Of a DNA stretch of 64,000 nt, positions 16,657 through 28,220 are shown piece by piece. The stretch spans positions 1,333,311-1,397,310 of the forward strand of contig CAWJKG010000002.1 of the NCBI GenBank assembly GCA_963843365.1, written 5' to 3'. The position numbers and the translations under genes are program-made. Within the stretch, counting starts at the first letter, position 1; each line of letters begins with the position of its first letter. The stretch is from Bog-473 sp963843365. GTDB taxonomy: Bacteria > Actinomycetota > Acidimicrobiia > Acidimicrobiales > RAAP-2. The notes beneath the pieces are model-generated. The model had not been told where the DNA came from, did no database searches, and was given only the letters and a program-made list of their open reading frames with translations.

Positions 16657-19464
16657 TCAGAAGGGTTCGGTCGGTGCTGCCTTCATTGCGGCGGGGCCGT
16701 CCGCATCCAACGACGCGGCCGCCTTCTTGGCGCCCGCCGCCTTCTTCGCCGCCCCGCTCTTCTTGGCCGACTTCTTCGCCGTCGCTTTCTTCGCGGCGGC
16801 CTTCTTCTTGGCGGGCGCCGTCTTCTTCGCCGCCTTCTTCTTCCGTGTCGACGGCCCGGCGGCCCGGCGCTCACCCAGCAGCTCGGACGCGCGCTCGATG
16901 TCGATCGACTCCACCTCGTCACCCTTACGCAAGCTCGCGTTGGTGGTGCCGTCGGTCACGTAGGGGCCGAAGCGGCCGTCCTTGACCACCACCGGCAGGT
17001 TGGTGCTGGGGTCGGTGCCCAGCTCGCGGAACGGGGCGGCCGCAGCCCGGCCGCGGCGCTGCTTGGGCTGTGCGAACAAGGCCTGCGCCTCGGGGAGCGT
17101 GACCGTCAACAGCTGCTCCTCGCTGCCGAGGCTGCGGGTGTCGGTGCCCCGCTTGAGGTAGGGCCCGAACCGCCCGTTGTGGGCGACGACGTCCTCGCCG
17201 GTCTCGGGGTCGGTCCCGACGATGCGCGGGATCTGCAACAACTGCAGCGCCTGCTCCAGCGTCAGGCTGGCGGGCTCCATGGACGAGAAGAGGGATGCGG
17301 TGCGCGGCTTCTCGCCACCCTCGACGACCTCGCCCACCTGGACGTAGGGGCCGAAGCGCCCCGCCTTGACCTGCACGTCGAGCCCGCTCTCGGGGTGGGT
17401 GCCGAGCACCCGGTCATTGGACGGCGCGGCCAGGATCTCCTCGGCCCGCTCGATCGTCAGCTCGTCGGGCGCCATGTCGTCGGGGATGGAGGCGCGCTCC
17501 TCGCCGTGCTGGAGGTAGGGCCCGTAGCGGCCCACGCGGGCCACGATCGGCTCCCCGTCGCTGCCGTCGCCGAGCGGGATGGAGTTGATCTCGCGCGCGT
17601 CAATGCCGCTCAGGTGCGCCGCCACCGACGCCTTCAGGCCGACCGCCTCCACCTCGTCCCCGTGCCCGTTGCTGGCGCCCGGCACTGCGTTGCCGAAGTA
17701 GAAGCGGGTCAGCCACGGCAGCGCTTCCTCGCGCCCGGCGGCGATCTCGTCGAGATCGTCCTCCATGGAGGCAGTGAATCCGTAGTCGACCAGGTCGGCG
17801 AAGTAGCGCTCGAGCAGCCCGACCACGGCGAAGGCGGTGAAGCTCGGGACCAGCGCCGTCCCCTTCTTCCACACGTAGCCCCGGTCGAGGATGGTGGCGA
17901 TGACGCTGGCGTAGGTGGAGGGTCGCCCGACCCCGAGCTCCTCCATGGCCTTGACGAGCGAGGCCTCCGTGTAGCGGGCCGGCGGTTGGGTGGTGTGCGA
18001 ACCGGGCTCGAAGGCGCTCCCTTCCACCACGTCGCCCACCGCCAGCGCTGGGAGCACGACCTCGCGATCGGCCAATTCCGCGTCGGGGTCGTCCTCGCCC
18101 TCGACGTAGGCCCGGAGGAACCCCGGGAACGCGATGACGCGTCCGCTGGCCGAGAACTCCGCCTCCTGACCCTGGGCGGGCCCCTCGGGCACCGGAGCCG
18201 TCAGGCGGATCTGGGCGCTCGTGCCCGTGGCGTCGTTCATCTGGGAGGCGACCGTGCGCTTCCAGATCAGCTCGTACAGGCGGAGCTCGTCGCCCGACAG
18301 CTCGCGCCCGGCCTGGTCGGGTGTCCGGAAGGTCTCGCCCGAAGGCCTGATCGCCTCGTGCGCCTCCTGGGCGTTCTTGACCTTGCGCTCGTAGCGGCGC
18401 GGCGCATCCGGGACATAGGCGTCGCCGTACATCTCGCGGGCCTGGGAACGGGCCGCTGTCAGCGCCTGGTCCGAAAGCGTCGTGGAGTCGGTGCGCATGT
18501 AGGTGATGAAGCCCTGTTCGTACAGGCGCTGGGCCACCTGCATGGCCCGCTGCGCGCTGAAGCGCAGCTTGCGTCCCGCCTCCTGCTGCAGCGTCGACGT
18601 CATGAAGGGCGCTGCGGGCGAGCGCCGGAAGGGTCGCTCGGTGACGCTGCTGACAGTGAAGGAGCGGCCGACCAGCGCGGCGGCGACCGACGTCGCCTCT
18701 TCCTCCCCGAGCAGCCGGACGTCGCTCTTCCCCGTCCGCTCTCCGTGCTCGTCGAAGTCCTTTCCGGTGGCGATCGTCGCCCCGCCCAGCCCGACCAGCG
18801 CCGCACCGAACCCGGTCGGTGCCGCCGCGTTGGTGAAGGTCCCTTCGACGCCCCACCAGGTCGCCGACCGGAAGCGCATGCGCGCACGCTCGCGTTCGAC
18901 CACCATGCGGGTCGCCACGCTCTGCACCCGTCCGGCCGACAGGCGCGGCATCACCTTGCGCCACAACACAGGAGACACCTCGTAGCCGTACAGGCGGTCG
19001 AGGATGCGGCGCGCCTCCTGGGCGTCCACCAGACGGCGATCGAGCTCGCGCCATTCGTCCACCGCGCGCGCAATGGCCGCCGGCGTGATCTCGTGGAAGA
19101 CCATGCGCTTCACCGGCACGGTCGGCGACAGCACCTCGGAGAGATGCCACGCGATCGACTCGCCCTCGCGGTCTTCGTCCGTGGCGAGGTAGAGCTCGTC
19201 GGCGTTCTTCAACAGCTTCTTCAGGTTCGCCACCACCGACTTCTTGGGTGACGACACCACGTAGAGCGGCTTGAACCCGTTGTCCACGTCCACCCCGAGC
19301 CTGGCCCAGGACTCGCCCTTGTAGGCGGCCGGGACCTCGTCCGCGCCGCGGGGCAGGTCGCGGATGTGGCCGATCGACGACTCCACAATGAAGTCGGGGC
19401 CGAGCATGCCGCCGATGGTGCGCGCCTTGGCCGGCGACTCCACAATGACGAGCGCCTTACCCAT
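16657..19464 (-). CDS. topA: DNA topoisomerase I (type IA)
   Basis: 935 residues. It relaxes negative supercoils. The N-terminal Toprim domain has ALVIVESPAKARTI and ATDEDREGESIAWHL. The catalytic tyrosine lies in GFITYMRTDSTTLSD. Instead of Cys4 zinc fingers, the C-terminal half carries four related repeats with GR(F/Y)GPY cores (for example VKAGRFGPYVQVG). A tail of about 70 residues rich in Lys and Ala (KKKAAKKTAPAKKKAAAKK) follows. Both are typical of actinobacterial TopA, where the tail helps processivity. It is the first gene of the topA-tmk-holB group. Confidence 0.95.
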   Translation of the reverse strand: MGKALVIVESPAKARTIGGMLGPDFIVESSIGHIRDLPRGADEVPAAYKGESWARLGVDVDNGFKPLYVVSSPKKSVVANLKKLLKNADELYLATDEDREGESIAWHLSEVLSPTVPVKRMVFHEITPAAIARAVDEWRELDRRLVDAQEARRILDRLYGYEVSPVLWRKVMPRLSAGRVQSVATRMVVERERARMRFRSATWWGVEGTFTNAAAPTGFGAALVGLGGATIATGKDFDEHGERTGKSDVRLLGEEEATSVAAALVGRSFTVSSVTERPFRRSPAAPFMTSTLQQEAGRKLRFSAQRAMQVAQRLYEQGFITYMRTDSTTLSDQALTAARSQAREMYGDAYVPDAPRRYERKVKNAQEAHEAIRPSGETFRTPDQAGRELSGDELRLYELIWKRTVASQMNDATGTSAQIRLTAPVPEGPAQGQEAEFSASGRVIAFPGFLRAYVEGEDDPDAELADREVVLPALAVGDVVEGSAFEPGSHTTQPPARYTEASLVKAMEELGVGRPSTYASVIATILDRGYVWKKGTALVPSFTAFAVVGLLERYFADLVDYGFTASMEDDLDEIAAGREEALPWLTRFYFGNAVPGASNGHGDEVEAVGLKASVAAHLSGIDAREINSIPLGDGSDGEPIVARVGRYGPYLQHGEERASIPDDMAPDELTIERAEEILAAPSNDRVLGTHPESGLDVQVKAGRFGPYVQVGEVVEGGEKPRTASLFSSMEPASLTLEQALQLLQIPRIVGTDPETGEDVVAHNGRFGPYLKRGTDTRSLGSEEQLLTVTLPEAQALFAQPKQRRGRAAAAPFRELGTDPSTNLPVVVKDGRFGPYVTDGTTNASLRKGDEVESIDIERASELLGERRAAGPSTRKKKAAKKTAPAKKKAAAKKATAKKSAKKSGAAKKAAGAKKAAASLDADGPAAMKAAPTEPF

Positions 19465-19604
19465 GGCACACCACGCGGGGCAGCGATTGAGAGGGGGACG
19501 GGGTGGGCATGATCACGTCAGAGTGCGGGTCCGCCACCCCGCTGTCAAGAGCAGGGCGAACGCTCGAGGTGACGGCACACCGATGCGTTATGCGTCTGAC
19601 CAGG

Positions 19605-21932
<2,328 letters not shown>

Positions 21933-22149
21933 TCCCGGTGTGCCCTTTCTGTTCCTGTCCGTCTGCCGGGGCGGGGATGGAGGCGCCCTCCTCCGTGCGG
22001 TACGGCAGCGCTCAGCACCATTGCATTCGATGTCATTGCCCCAGGCCGACGGCGCGCCGGTGAGGCCGCACCCGACGCCGGGCCGGGGGGGACGTTAGCG
22101 ACTACCGACCGCATGGGCAATTTCAGATGGATCCGGGGCGCCGGGCGCA

Positions 22150-24594
22150 TCACGCCTCGGCCGGGTCGCTCGAGGCACCCTGCACGAGCTCGAAGGAGGG
22201 GTTGAGCATGGCCGACCGGCGGCCCCACGTCCCCACCATTCCCTCGGCCACCAAGCGGGCGCCGGGCTCGATGCCGGCGATCTTGGGCCGCCCCTGGAAC
22301 ACCAGGAGCAGGCCACCGGTGCCGTCGCTGAGGACACACTCGAGGTTGGACGTCCCCGCCCGGGGTTGGACCCGCACGGACTTGACCCGCCCCGCCACCC
22401 GGATGCGCTGGCGTGGCACCACCGAGGCGATCGGCGTCGTGGCTCCGGCGCGCTGGGCCAGCGTCTGGTCGGCGGCCAGCACCGCGCCGGGGCGCTTGGG
22501 TCCGTCCCGGCGGCCCGACCTGTCCACCCCGCTGCGCGCCTCGGCGTCGACCGGGGCTCTGTCGCCGGCGCCCCCGAGCCGGGCCCGTTGGACGGAGCGG
22601 CCGTAGGAACGCACCCGTTCGCCGAACTGGCCGCTCACGGCGAAGGGCACGATGGTGGCGCTCACGTGCGGCACCTGACCCAGCACGGCCGCGATCCTGT
22701 CCGCGGTGCGGTCGTGCAGGAAGCGCTGCCAGACCCGGGCGTAGCTGCGGCGAGGCAGCAGCACGGTGCATTCCGTGTCGCCGTCCAGAGTGGCGTCCGC
22801 CACCAGCTCGATGGCCGCGCGCCCCAGCCGGCGATCGGGCACCTCGATGATGTCGAGCGGCAGCCGGCCCAGGCCGAGCCGGCCCCACTCAGCTTCGAGC
22901 TCGCGGGCCGCCTTGGTGTCGATGTCGAAGTGCACGGCGCGCAGGTCATCAGGCGCCAGCGTCCGCGCGTACTGCAGGGCCCGCACCGTCGCCATGTCGA
23001 GGCGGTCGACGAACACGACGACGACGTGGCGGCGCAGGATCGGTTCCTCGCTTGCCTCTGCCACCCCCGTCTCGAGCATGTCGGCCTCCGTGACGTACTG
23101 CCGGTGGAGCCGGATGAGGCCGATGTAGAGGAGCGGCCCCACCACGAAGATGAGCCAGGCGCCCTCCTTGAACTTCGCGACGGCGAAGATGAGCACGACG
23201 GTGAAGGAGAGGAAGGCCGAAAAGCCGTTGATGACCACGCTGCGGCGCCAGTGCGCTCGCCGGGTCGTCAGGTGGTGCTTGACCATGCCCGAGCCGGCCA
23301 TGAAGAACCCGGTGAACACGCCGATGGCGTAGAGCGCCACGAGATCGTTGACCTGCGCCTTGTACACCAGCACCAGCGCCAGGGCGACCCCCGCCAGCAC
23401 GAGGATGCCGTTGGAGAAGGCCAGCCGGTGGCCGCGCCGGGTGAGTTGGCGCGGAAGGAAACGGTCGCCCGCCACGAAGCTGGCCAGATAGGGAAAGCCG
23501 TTGAAGCTGGTGTTGCCACCGGTGTAGAGGATCAGCATGGTCGCCAGCTGCACCACGTAGAAGGCGAGGTGCCCGGCCGGGCTGGACCCGAAGACAGCCT
23601 TGACCTCCTGGGAGACCACCGTCGGCGATCCGCCCGCGTAGGGCACGGCATGGGTCCACTTGGCCAGGAGCGTCACCCCGAGCACGAGGAAGCCCAACGT
23701 CGTGCTCATCACCACCAGTGTCTGGCGCGCGTTCTTCGCCTCCGGCTTCTGGAAACTGCTCACACCGTTGGAGATGGCTTCGAGACCCGTGAGCGACGAA
23801 CCACCGTTGGCGAAGGAGCGCAGCAGCGAGATGAAGGCGAGCCCCATGAGCCAGCCCTCGCCGGGCGTGCCGATCTTGCCTCCGTAGACCTCGCTGGCGG
23901 GCGGCAGCGGGATCTGGTGCAGCGTGCCCAAGACCTCCCGCACGAGGCCGACGATGATCACTGACACCAGGCTGAAGATGAAGAAGTAGGTGGGAATGGC
24001 GAAATAACTCCCCGCCTCGCGTATGCCACGCAGGTTGCCGTAGAGGAGCAGCAGGACCACACCTACGGTGATGGCGACGGTCGATGTCGTGCCGCGCAGG
24101 GCGGGCACGGCGCTGGTCAGCGCGGCGGTGCCCGCCGAGGTCTGCACCGCCACCGTCACCGTGTAGTCGATGAGGAGGGCCACGGCGGCGATCTGCGCCA
24201 CCTTCGGCCCGAAGTTGTCCCGGGCCACCACATAGGAGCCGCCGGCCTTGGTGTAGAGCTGGATCACCTCCAGGTACGAGAGGGTGACGAAGAAGAGGAC
24301 GCCGAGGATCGCCAGTGTGATGGGCACCACCAGGGTGAAGGCGGCGAGGCCCACGAAGGGGACGAGCTGGGTCAGCATCTCCTCGGTGCCGTAGGCCGAG
24401 GAGGAGATGCAGTCGGGCGACAGGACGCCGAGGGCGATCGTCTTGCTGAGGCGCTCCGTGGCCAGCTGCTCGGTGACGAGAGGTGGTCCCAGCAGCTTGT
24501 TCTTCAAGCGGTAGCGACGGGTCTCGGGAATGGACTCCGCCGCAACGCCGGGCAGGGGGACCGGAGGCGGGGTCGCCGTGGATGGGATCGCCAC
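22150..24594 (-). CDS. KimA-like APC-superfamily permease fused to a C-terminal OB-fold domain
   Basis: 814 residues from GTG 24594, six nt after a TACTCT box; the open frame also has a GTG two codons earlier at 24600. Residues about 60-500 hold about twelve membrane helices of the amino-acid/polyamine/organocation superfamily, closest in motif pattern to KimA/YdaO potassium importers (SPDCISSSAYGTEEMLTQLV; GGNTSFNGFPYLASFVAGDR). A cytosolic region with a USP-like pattern follows (about 500-690). The last 100 residues are an OB-fold (IRVAGRVKSVRVQP, LECVLSDGTGGLLLVFQGR), which in other actinobacteria is usually a separate protein. It is divergent from two TrkA proteins 40 bp away. The potassium role is inferred. 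Confidence 0.8.
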   Translation of the reverse strand: MAIPSTATPPPVPLPGVAAESIPETRRYRLKNKLLGPPLVTEQLATERLSKTIALGVLSPDCISSSAYGTEEMLTQLVPFVGLAAFTLVVPITLAILGVLFFVTLSYLEVIQLYTKAGGSYVVARDNFGPKVAQIAAVALLIDYTVTVAVQTSAGTAALTSAVPALRGTTSTVAITVGVVLLLLYGNLRGIREAGSYFAIPTYFFIFSLVSVIIVGLVREVLGTLHQIPLPPASEVYGGKIGTPGEGWLMGLAFISLLRSFANGGSSLTGLEAISNGVSSFQKPEAKNARQTLVVMSTTLGFLVLGVTLLAKWTHAVPYAGGSPTVVSQEVKAVFGSSPAGHLAFYVVQLATMLILYTGGNTSFNGFPYLASFVAGDRFLPRQLTRRGHRLAFSNGILVLAGVALALVLVYKAQVNDLVALYAIGVFTGFFMAGSGMVKHHLTTRRAHWRRSVVINGFSAFLSFTVVLIFAVAKFKEGAWLIFVVGPLLYIGLIRLHRQYVTEADMLETGVAEASEEPILRRHVVVVFVDRLDMATVRALQYARTLAPDDLRAVHFDIDTKAARELEAEWGRLGLGRLPLDIIEVPDRRLGRAAIELVADATLDGDTECTVLLPRRSYARVWQRFLHDRTADRIAAVLGQVPHVSATIVPFAVSGQFGERVRSYGRSVQRARLGGAGDRAPVDAEARSGVDRSGRRDGPKRPGAVLAADQTLAQRAGATTPIASVVPRQRIRVAGRVKSVRVQPRAGTSNLECVLSDGTGGLLLVFQGRPKIAGIEPGARLVAEGMVGTWGRRSAMLNPSFELVQGASSDPAEA

Positions 24595-24600
24595 GGCCAC

Positions 24601-24606
24601 AGAGTA
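24601..24606 (-). promoter_or_regulatory. -10-like TACTCT, leaderless start for the KimA-like gene
   Basis: TACTCT on the minus strand lies 6 nt before the GTG at 24594. The same TANNNT-to-start distance recurs at several other genes in the window. The 5' end is therefore predicted to be at or next to the start codon. Confidence 0.5.
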
Positions 24607-24641
24607 GAAGCAATCGGGTCAGCCCAACGTGAGCTTTTTGC

Positions 24642-25346
24642 ATGACTGGACCCGGCGTGTTGCACTGTGGCGTGCACGTCATCGTCGTCGGGTGTGGCCG
24701 CGTCGGCTCGGGTCTCGCCCTGTCCCTGAGCGCAGAGGGGCACTCGGTGGCGGTTCTGGACAAATCGGCCAAGGCCTTCCGCCGCCTCAAGGAGTGGGAC
24801 GGCCCGTGCATCGTGGGTTCGGGGTTCGACCGCGACCACCTCGAGCAGGCGGGCGCCCTCGAAGCCGACGCGCTGGCCGCGGTCACCAGCGGAGACAACA
24901 CGAACATCCTCACGGTGCGCATTGCGCGGGAGACCTACAAGATCCCCAACGTTGTCGCCCGCATTTACGACCCCCGCCGCGCCGAGATCTATCAGCGCCT
25001 CGGCATCCCGACGGTGGCCACCGTCACGTGGACCATCGACCAGGTTCGCCGGCGGCTGCTGCCCAAGGAGGACGTCGGCGACTGGTCCGACGCCACCGGG
25101 CGGCTCACCCTGGTGGATCGATCGTTGCCGGAGGACTGGGCCGGGCGCCCACTCTCCGAGATGGAGCAACCCGGCCGCCTCAGCCTCGTCTCGGTCACAC
25201 GCGCGGGGGTGCCGCGGCTCGATGCACGCGACCTGGTGGGCCAGGAGGGTGACGTCCTGCACATCGCGGTGATCGACGACGCCCTGCGCGAGTTCGACGA
25301 GCTGCTGGCGCGCACCAAGGGCACGAGGCAGGAAGGCGCACAATGA
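24642..25346 (+). CDS. TrkA-family potassium uptake regulatory protein, first of a pair
   Basis: 234 residues. An N-terminal RCK/Rossmann domain has HVIVVGCGRVGSGLA (GxGxxG), then a TrkA-C domain over the last 80 residues. The ATG at 24642 is listed, but homologues begin at the VHVIVVGCG position (GTG 24672), which may be the true start. RCK proteins bind NAD(H) or nucleotides and gate K+ transporters. It overlaps the second TrkA gene by 4 nt (ATGA) and diverges from the KimA-like permease. This matches the actinobacterial ceoB-ceoC arrangement, and no TrkH/TrkG channel is seen nearby. Confidence 0.88.
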   Translation: MTGPGVLHCGVHVIVVGCGRVGSGLALSLSAEGHSVAVLDKSAKAFRRLKEWDGPCIVGSGFDRDHLEQAGALEADALAAVTSGDNTNILTVRIARETYKIPNVVARIYDPRRAEIYQRLGIPTVATVTWTIDQVRRRLLPKEDVGDWSDATGRLTLVDRSLPEDWAGRPLSEMEQPGRLSLVSVTRAGVPRLDARDLVGQEGDVLHIAVIDDALREFDELLARTKGTRQEGAQ

Positions 25347-26014
25347 AGGTCGCCATCGCGGGAGCGGGCAGCGTCGGCACCGCCATCGCGTCGGACCTGC
25401 ATGCCAACGGCCACGACGTCCTGGTCCTGGAACAGGATCCCGAACTGGTGGAGCGCCTGCGGCCGAGCCTCGACATCACGTGGATTGCGGCCGATGCCTG
25501 TGAGGTCTCCTCCCTCGACCGTGCCGGCCTGGCCACGGTCGACGTGGTCGTGGCGGCGACGGGTGACGACGAGGACAATCTCGTCATCTCGCTCCTGGCC
25601 AAGCAGGAGTTCGCCGTGCCGCGGGTCGTGGCGCGGGTCAACCACCCCAAGAATCAATGGCTCTTCAACGAGAGCTGGGGTGTGGACGTCTCGGTATCGA
25701 CGCCACAGCTCCTCACCGCCCTCGTGGAGGAAGCGGTATCGGTCGGCTCGCTGGTCAGGCTGCTCCAGTTCAAGGGCGGCGTGGCCCACCTGGTCGAGAT
25801 CACCCTGGCCGAGGACTCGCCCGCGAACGACAAGGCGATCGCCGACCTCGCCTTCCCGCGCGATGGCGTCGTCGTGGCAGTGGTCCGGGCCGACCGACTC
25901 ATCGTGCCCCGAGGGGACACGACCCTGCAGTCCGGCGACGAGGTGCTCGTATTGGTGACGGCAGACGCCGAGGATGCCGTGCACGCGCTGTTCATCGCCG
26001 AACAACAGCTCTGA
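25343..26014 (+). CDS. TrkA-family potassium uptake regulatory protein, second of a pair
   Basis: 223 residues. The RCK N-domain begins MKVAIAGAGSVGTAIASDL, with an acidic residue ending strand 2 (VLVLEQD) as expected for NAD-type binding. A C-terminal TrkA-C domain follows (TTLQSGDEVLVLVTADAED). The start overlaps the previous gene's stop, so the two are translationally coupled and probably form a hetero-oligomeric gating ring. They most likely act on the divergently encoded KimA-like permease or on a Trk channel elsewhere. Confidence 0.9.
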   Translation: MKVAIAGAGSVGTAIASDLHANGHDVLVLEQDPELVERLRPSLDITWIAADACEVSSLDRAGLATVDVVVAATGDDEDNLVISLLAKQEFAVPRVVARVNHPKNQWLFNESWGVDVSVSTPQLLTALVEEAVSVGSLVRLLQFKGGVAHLVEITLAEDSPANDKAIADLAFPRDGVVVAVVRADRLIVPRGDTTLQSGDEVLVLVTADAEDAVHALFIAEQQL

Positions 26015-26141
26015 CGCCCCGGGCAGAAGGCAGCCGCAACCATCCGGCAACCCCCGCTCCACCCCAGTTCACGGGCACCAAACGTTCACGCACTCGTCTT
26101 CGAGTTGTCACGGCCGCTCAAGATGCAGGTCCCGTCGCCCG

Positions 26142-26147
26142 TAGCAT
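26142..26147 (+). promoter_or_regulatory. -10-like TAGCAT, leaderless start for the HAD phosphatase
   Basis: TAGCAT is followed by exactly 7 nt and the ATG at 26155. There is no separate Shine-Dalgarno with good spacing. This fits a leaderless transcript. Confidence 0.5.
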
Positions 26148-26154
26148 TAAGAGT

Positions 26155-26958
26155 ATGGAGGCGGCCTTCTTCGACTTGGACAAGACGGTCATAGACCGGG
26201 CCTCCATCGCCGCGTTCGGGCGGCCGTTCCTCAAGGGAGGGCTGATCAACCGGCGGATGGTGGCGCGGGCGGCCATGTCGCAACTCATCTATCTCTACTT
26301 CGGCGCGGACGAGGAGCGGCTGGTCCGGGTGCGCGAGTCGATGCTGGCGTTGACCAAGGGGTGGGACCGGGCCCAGGTGCGCCAGATCGTGCGCGAGACC
26401 ATGCTCCAGACGATGGAGCCGATCATGTACGCCGAGGCGCTCGAACTCATGGAGCTGCACCGCGCCGCCGGGCACCGCGTCTACCTCGTCTCCGCGTCGC
26501 CCGAGGAGATCGTCCTGCCCCTCGCCGACCTGCTCGGCGTGGACGGGGCCATCTGCTCACGGGGCGAGGTCGACGAACTGGGGTGCTACACCGGCCGGAT
26601 GGCCTTCTACGCCTACGGCGAATCGAAAGCCACTGCGATGCGGGAGATGGCGGCGCGCACCGGCCTCGACCTCGCTGCCAGCAGCGCCTACTCCGACTCG
26701 GGAACCGATCTGCCGATGCTCGAGGCGGTCGGCCGCCCGGTTGCGGTCAACCCGGACCGCGCGCTGGCCAAGATCGCGCGTGAGCGCGGCTGGGAGGTGC
26801 GGAACTTCACGAAGCCCATCCGCATGCGCGACCGCGTCGGCCGGACCACGCCGGTGCTGACCACGAGCCTGGCCGTTGCCGGCGCGGCACTCATTTTGTG
26901 GCGGCGCGGGCTACGGGGACGTCACGCCGCGGCCAGGCCGGCCGGGCGCGTCGCCTGA
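26155..26958 (+). CDS. HAD-IB (SerB-like) phosphatase with a C-terminal membrane anchor
   Basis: 267 residues. HAD motifs are in order: FFDLDKTVI (motif I, nucleophile Asp), VSASPEEI (motif II Ser), a Lys in ESKATAM (motif III), and YSDSGTDLPML (motif IV). The small helical cap between motifs I and II places it in HAD subfamily IB, with SerB and related phosphatases. A hydrophobic helix near the end (PVLTTSLAVAGAALILW) followed by Arg-rich sequence suggests it is tethered to the membrane with the catalytic domain inside. The substrate is unknown; phosphoserine or a phospholipid precursor are possibilities. The long frame upstream of 26155 is not coding. Confidence 0.85.
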   Translation: MEAAFFDLDKTVIDRASIAAFGRPFLKGGLINRRMVARAAMSQLIYLYFGADEERLVRVRESMLALTKGWDRAQVRQIVRETMLQTMEPIMYAEALELMELHRAAGHRVYLVSASPEEIVLPLADLLGVDGAICSRGEVDELGCYTGRMAFYAYGESKATAMREMAARTGLDLAASSAYSDSGTDLPMLEAVGRPVAVNPDRALAKIARERGWEVRNFTKPIRMRDRVGRTTPVLTTSLAVAGAALILWRRGLRGRHAAARPAGRVA

Positions 26959-26979
26959 GCGGGCGTCGGGAAGGGATTT

Positions 26980-27054
26980 CTAGGCTTCGCGCAGGCGGCG
27001 GGCGGCGAGCACGCCGAGGGCGACCAGCACGGCGAGAATCAGCAGCTTCTTCAT
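26980..27054 (-). CDS. 24-residue membrane microprotein downstream of the sigma factor
   Basis: ATG 27054 to TAG 26980 encodes MKKLLILAVLVALGVLAARR plus four residues: two Lys, one hydrophobic helix and a basic end. It starts 20 nt after the sigma-factor stop on the same strand. The composition resembles the DLW-39-like tiny membrane proteins of actinobacteria, but no clear Shine-Dalgarno is seen. It could be a real microprotein or a chance frame. Confidence 0.5.
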   Translation of the reverse strand: MKKLLILAVLVALGVLAARRLREA

Positions 27055-27074
27055 GTCCGAGAGCCTACGCGTCC

Positions 27075-28040
27075 CTAGACGGTGAGCAAATCGCGGGCCC
27101 CGGTGTCCGAGGACGGGTGACGGAGCTTCGACATGGCTCGGGCCTCGATCTGGCGGATGCGCTCCCGGGTGAGATTGAAGTGCTCCCCCACCTCCTCCAG
27201 CGTGCGCGGCTCGCCACGGTCCAGTCCGAAGCGCAGGCGCAGGATCTCCCGCTCGCGCTCGTCGAGCGGTGACAGGAGCCGGCCGATCTCGTCAGGCAAC
27301 AGCGACACGGCGGCCACCTCGAAGGGCGACTCGGCGGAGCGATCCTCGACCACGTCCCCCAGCTCGGCGTCGCCGTCCTCACGCAACGGCTCCGACAGCG
27401 AGAGCGGCTCGGCCCGGAAGCGCAGGGCCTCGACGAGCTTGTCCTCGGGCATCTCGACCTCGATACCCAGTTCGGCCAAGGTGGCCGGCCGTCCGAGCTT
27501 CAGCTCCAGGCGAGCCTGGGCCTTCTGCACGCGGGCCAACGTGTCGCCGGCATGGACGGGAAGGCGAATGGTCCGGCCCGTGTTGGCGATGCCACGGGTG
27601 ATCGCCTGACGGATCCACCACGTGGCGTAGGTGGAGAACTTGAAACCCTTGCGCCAGTCGAACTTCTCGACCGCGTGCATGAGCCCGAGGTTGCCCTCCT
27701 GAATGAGGTCCAACAGCGGCAGACCGGACGCCTGGTACTTCTTGGCGATCGACACGACGAGACGCAGGTTCGACTGCACGAAGGTCTGCTGGGCCTGCTC
27801 GCCCTCCATGACCGAGCGCCGAAGCTCCCGCTTCTTCGCCGTGGTCAGCCCCTTGGGCGCCTTGGCCACCTCGGCCTCGGCCTCACGGCCGGCCTCGATG
27901 GCCTGGGCCAGCCGGACCTCGTCGTCCTTGGTCAGCAGCGGGTACTGACCGATATCTGTGAGGTAGAGGCGGACGAGATCCTCGTCGTCGCGCTCGAATT
28001 CGTTCCTTGGCCAAAATCTTCGCCAAACCTTCCGTCCCAT
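27075..28040 (-). CDS. RNA polymerase sigma-70 factor, group 1/2 (RpoD/SigB-like)
   Basis: About 321 residues from ATG 28040; the open frame extends back to a TTG at 28124. The start is unsure, since no Shine-Dalgarno is visible. Region 1.2 is DLVRLYLTDIGQYPLLTKDD, region 2 contains NLRLVVSIAKKY and FSTYATWWIRQAITRG, region 3 follows, and region 4 ends with LTRERIRQIEARAMSKLRHP. The long acidic region 1.1 of a full-length housekeeping sigma is missing, so this is either a short RpoD or a group 2 sigma factor. It recognises -35/-10 promoters. The 24-residue microprotein follows it. Confidence 0.9.
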   Translation of the reverse strand: MGRKVWRRFWPRNEFERDDEDLVRLYLTDIGQYPLLTKDDEVRLAQAIEAGREAEAEVAKAPKGLTTAKKRELRRSVMEGEQAQQTFVQSNLRLVVSIAKKYQASGLPLLDLIQEGNLGLMHAVEKFDWRKGFKFSTYATWWIRQAITRGIANTGRTIRLPVHAGDTLARVQKAQARLELKLGRPATLAELGIEVEMPEDKLVEALRFRAEPLSLSEPLREDGDAELGDVVEDRSAESPFEVAAVSLLPDEIGRLLSPLDEREREILRLRFGLDRGEPRTLEEVGEHFNLTRERIRQIEARAMSKLRHPSSDTGARDLLTV

Positions 28041-28117
28041 GACCACGGCAGGGGAACCTGGCCGGGCTGTCGCGCTCGCTGAAAACGCAGCCGCCGACCG
28101 TTTCGGGCGTACGTTGG

Positions 28118-28146
28118 CTGCCAAGACAGTGTAATGGCGTTGTCAA
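28118..28146 (-). promoter_or_regulatory. Possible promoter upstream of the sigma-factor gene
   Basis: A perfect TTGACA (28146-28141, minus strand) is followed 17 nt later by TGGCAG, a weak -10. If used, the TTG at 28124 would lie within the promoter spacer, which supports the ATG start at 28040. Confidence 0.35.
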
Positions 28147-28220
28147 GATGCGGGGACAGCAGGGCAAATGCGGATCCGCCCATCCCCGTTGGATCGGGTG
28201 GCCGGGCGCGGCGCCCCTCG

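Noticed and set aside
16537..19251. 904-residue plus-strand frame opposite topA
   Set aside because: It is antisense to an unmistakable topoisomerase I. Its composition (Arg, Gly, His, Val) is typical of GC-rich shadow frames.
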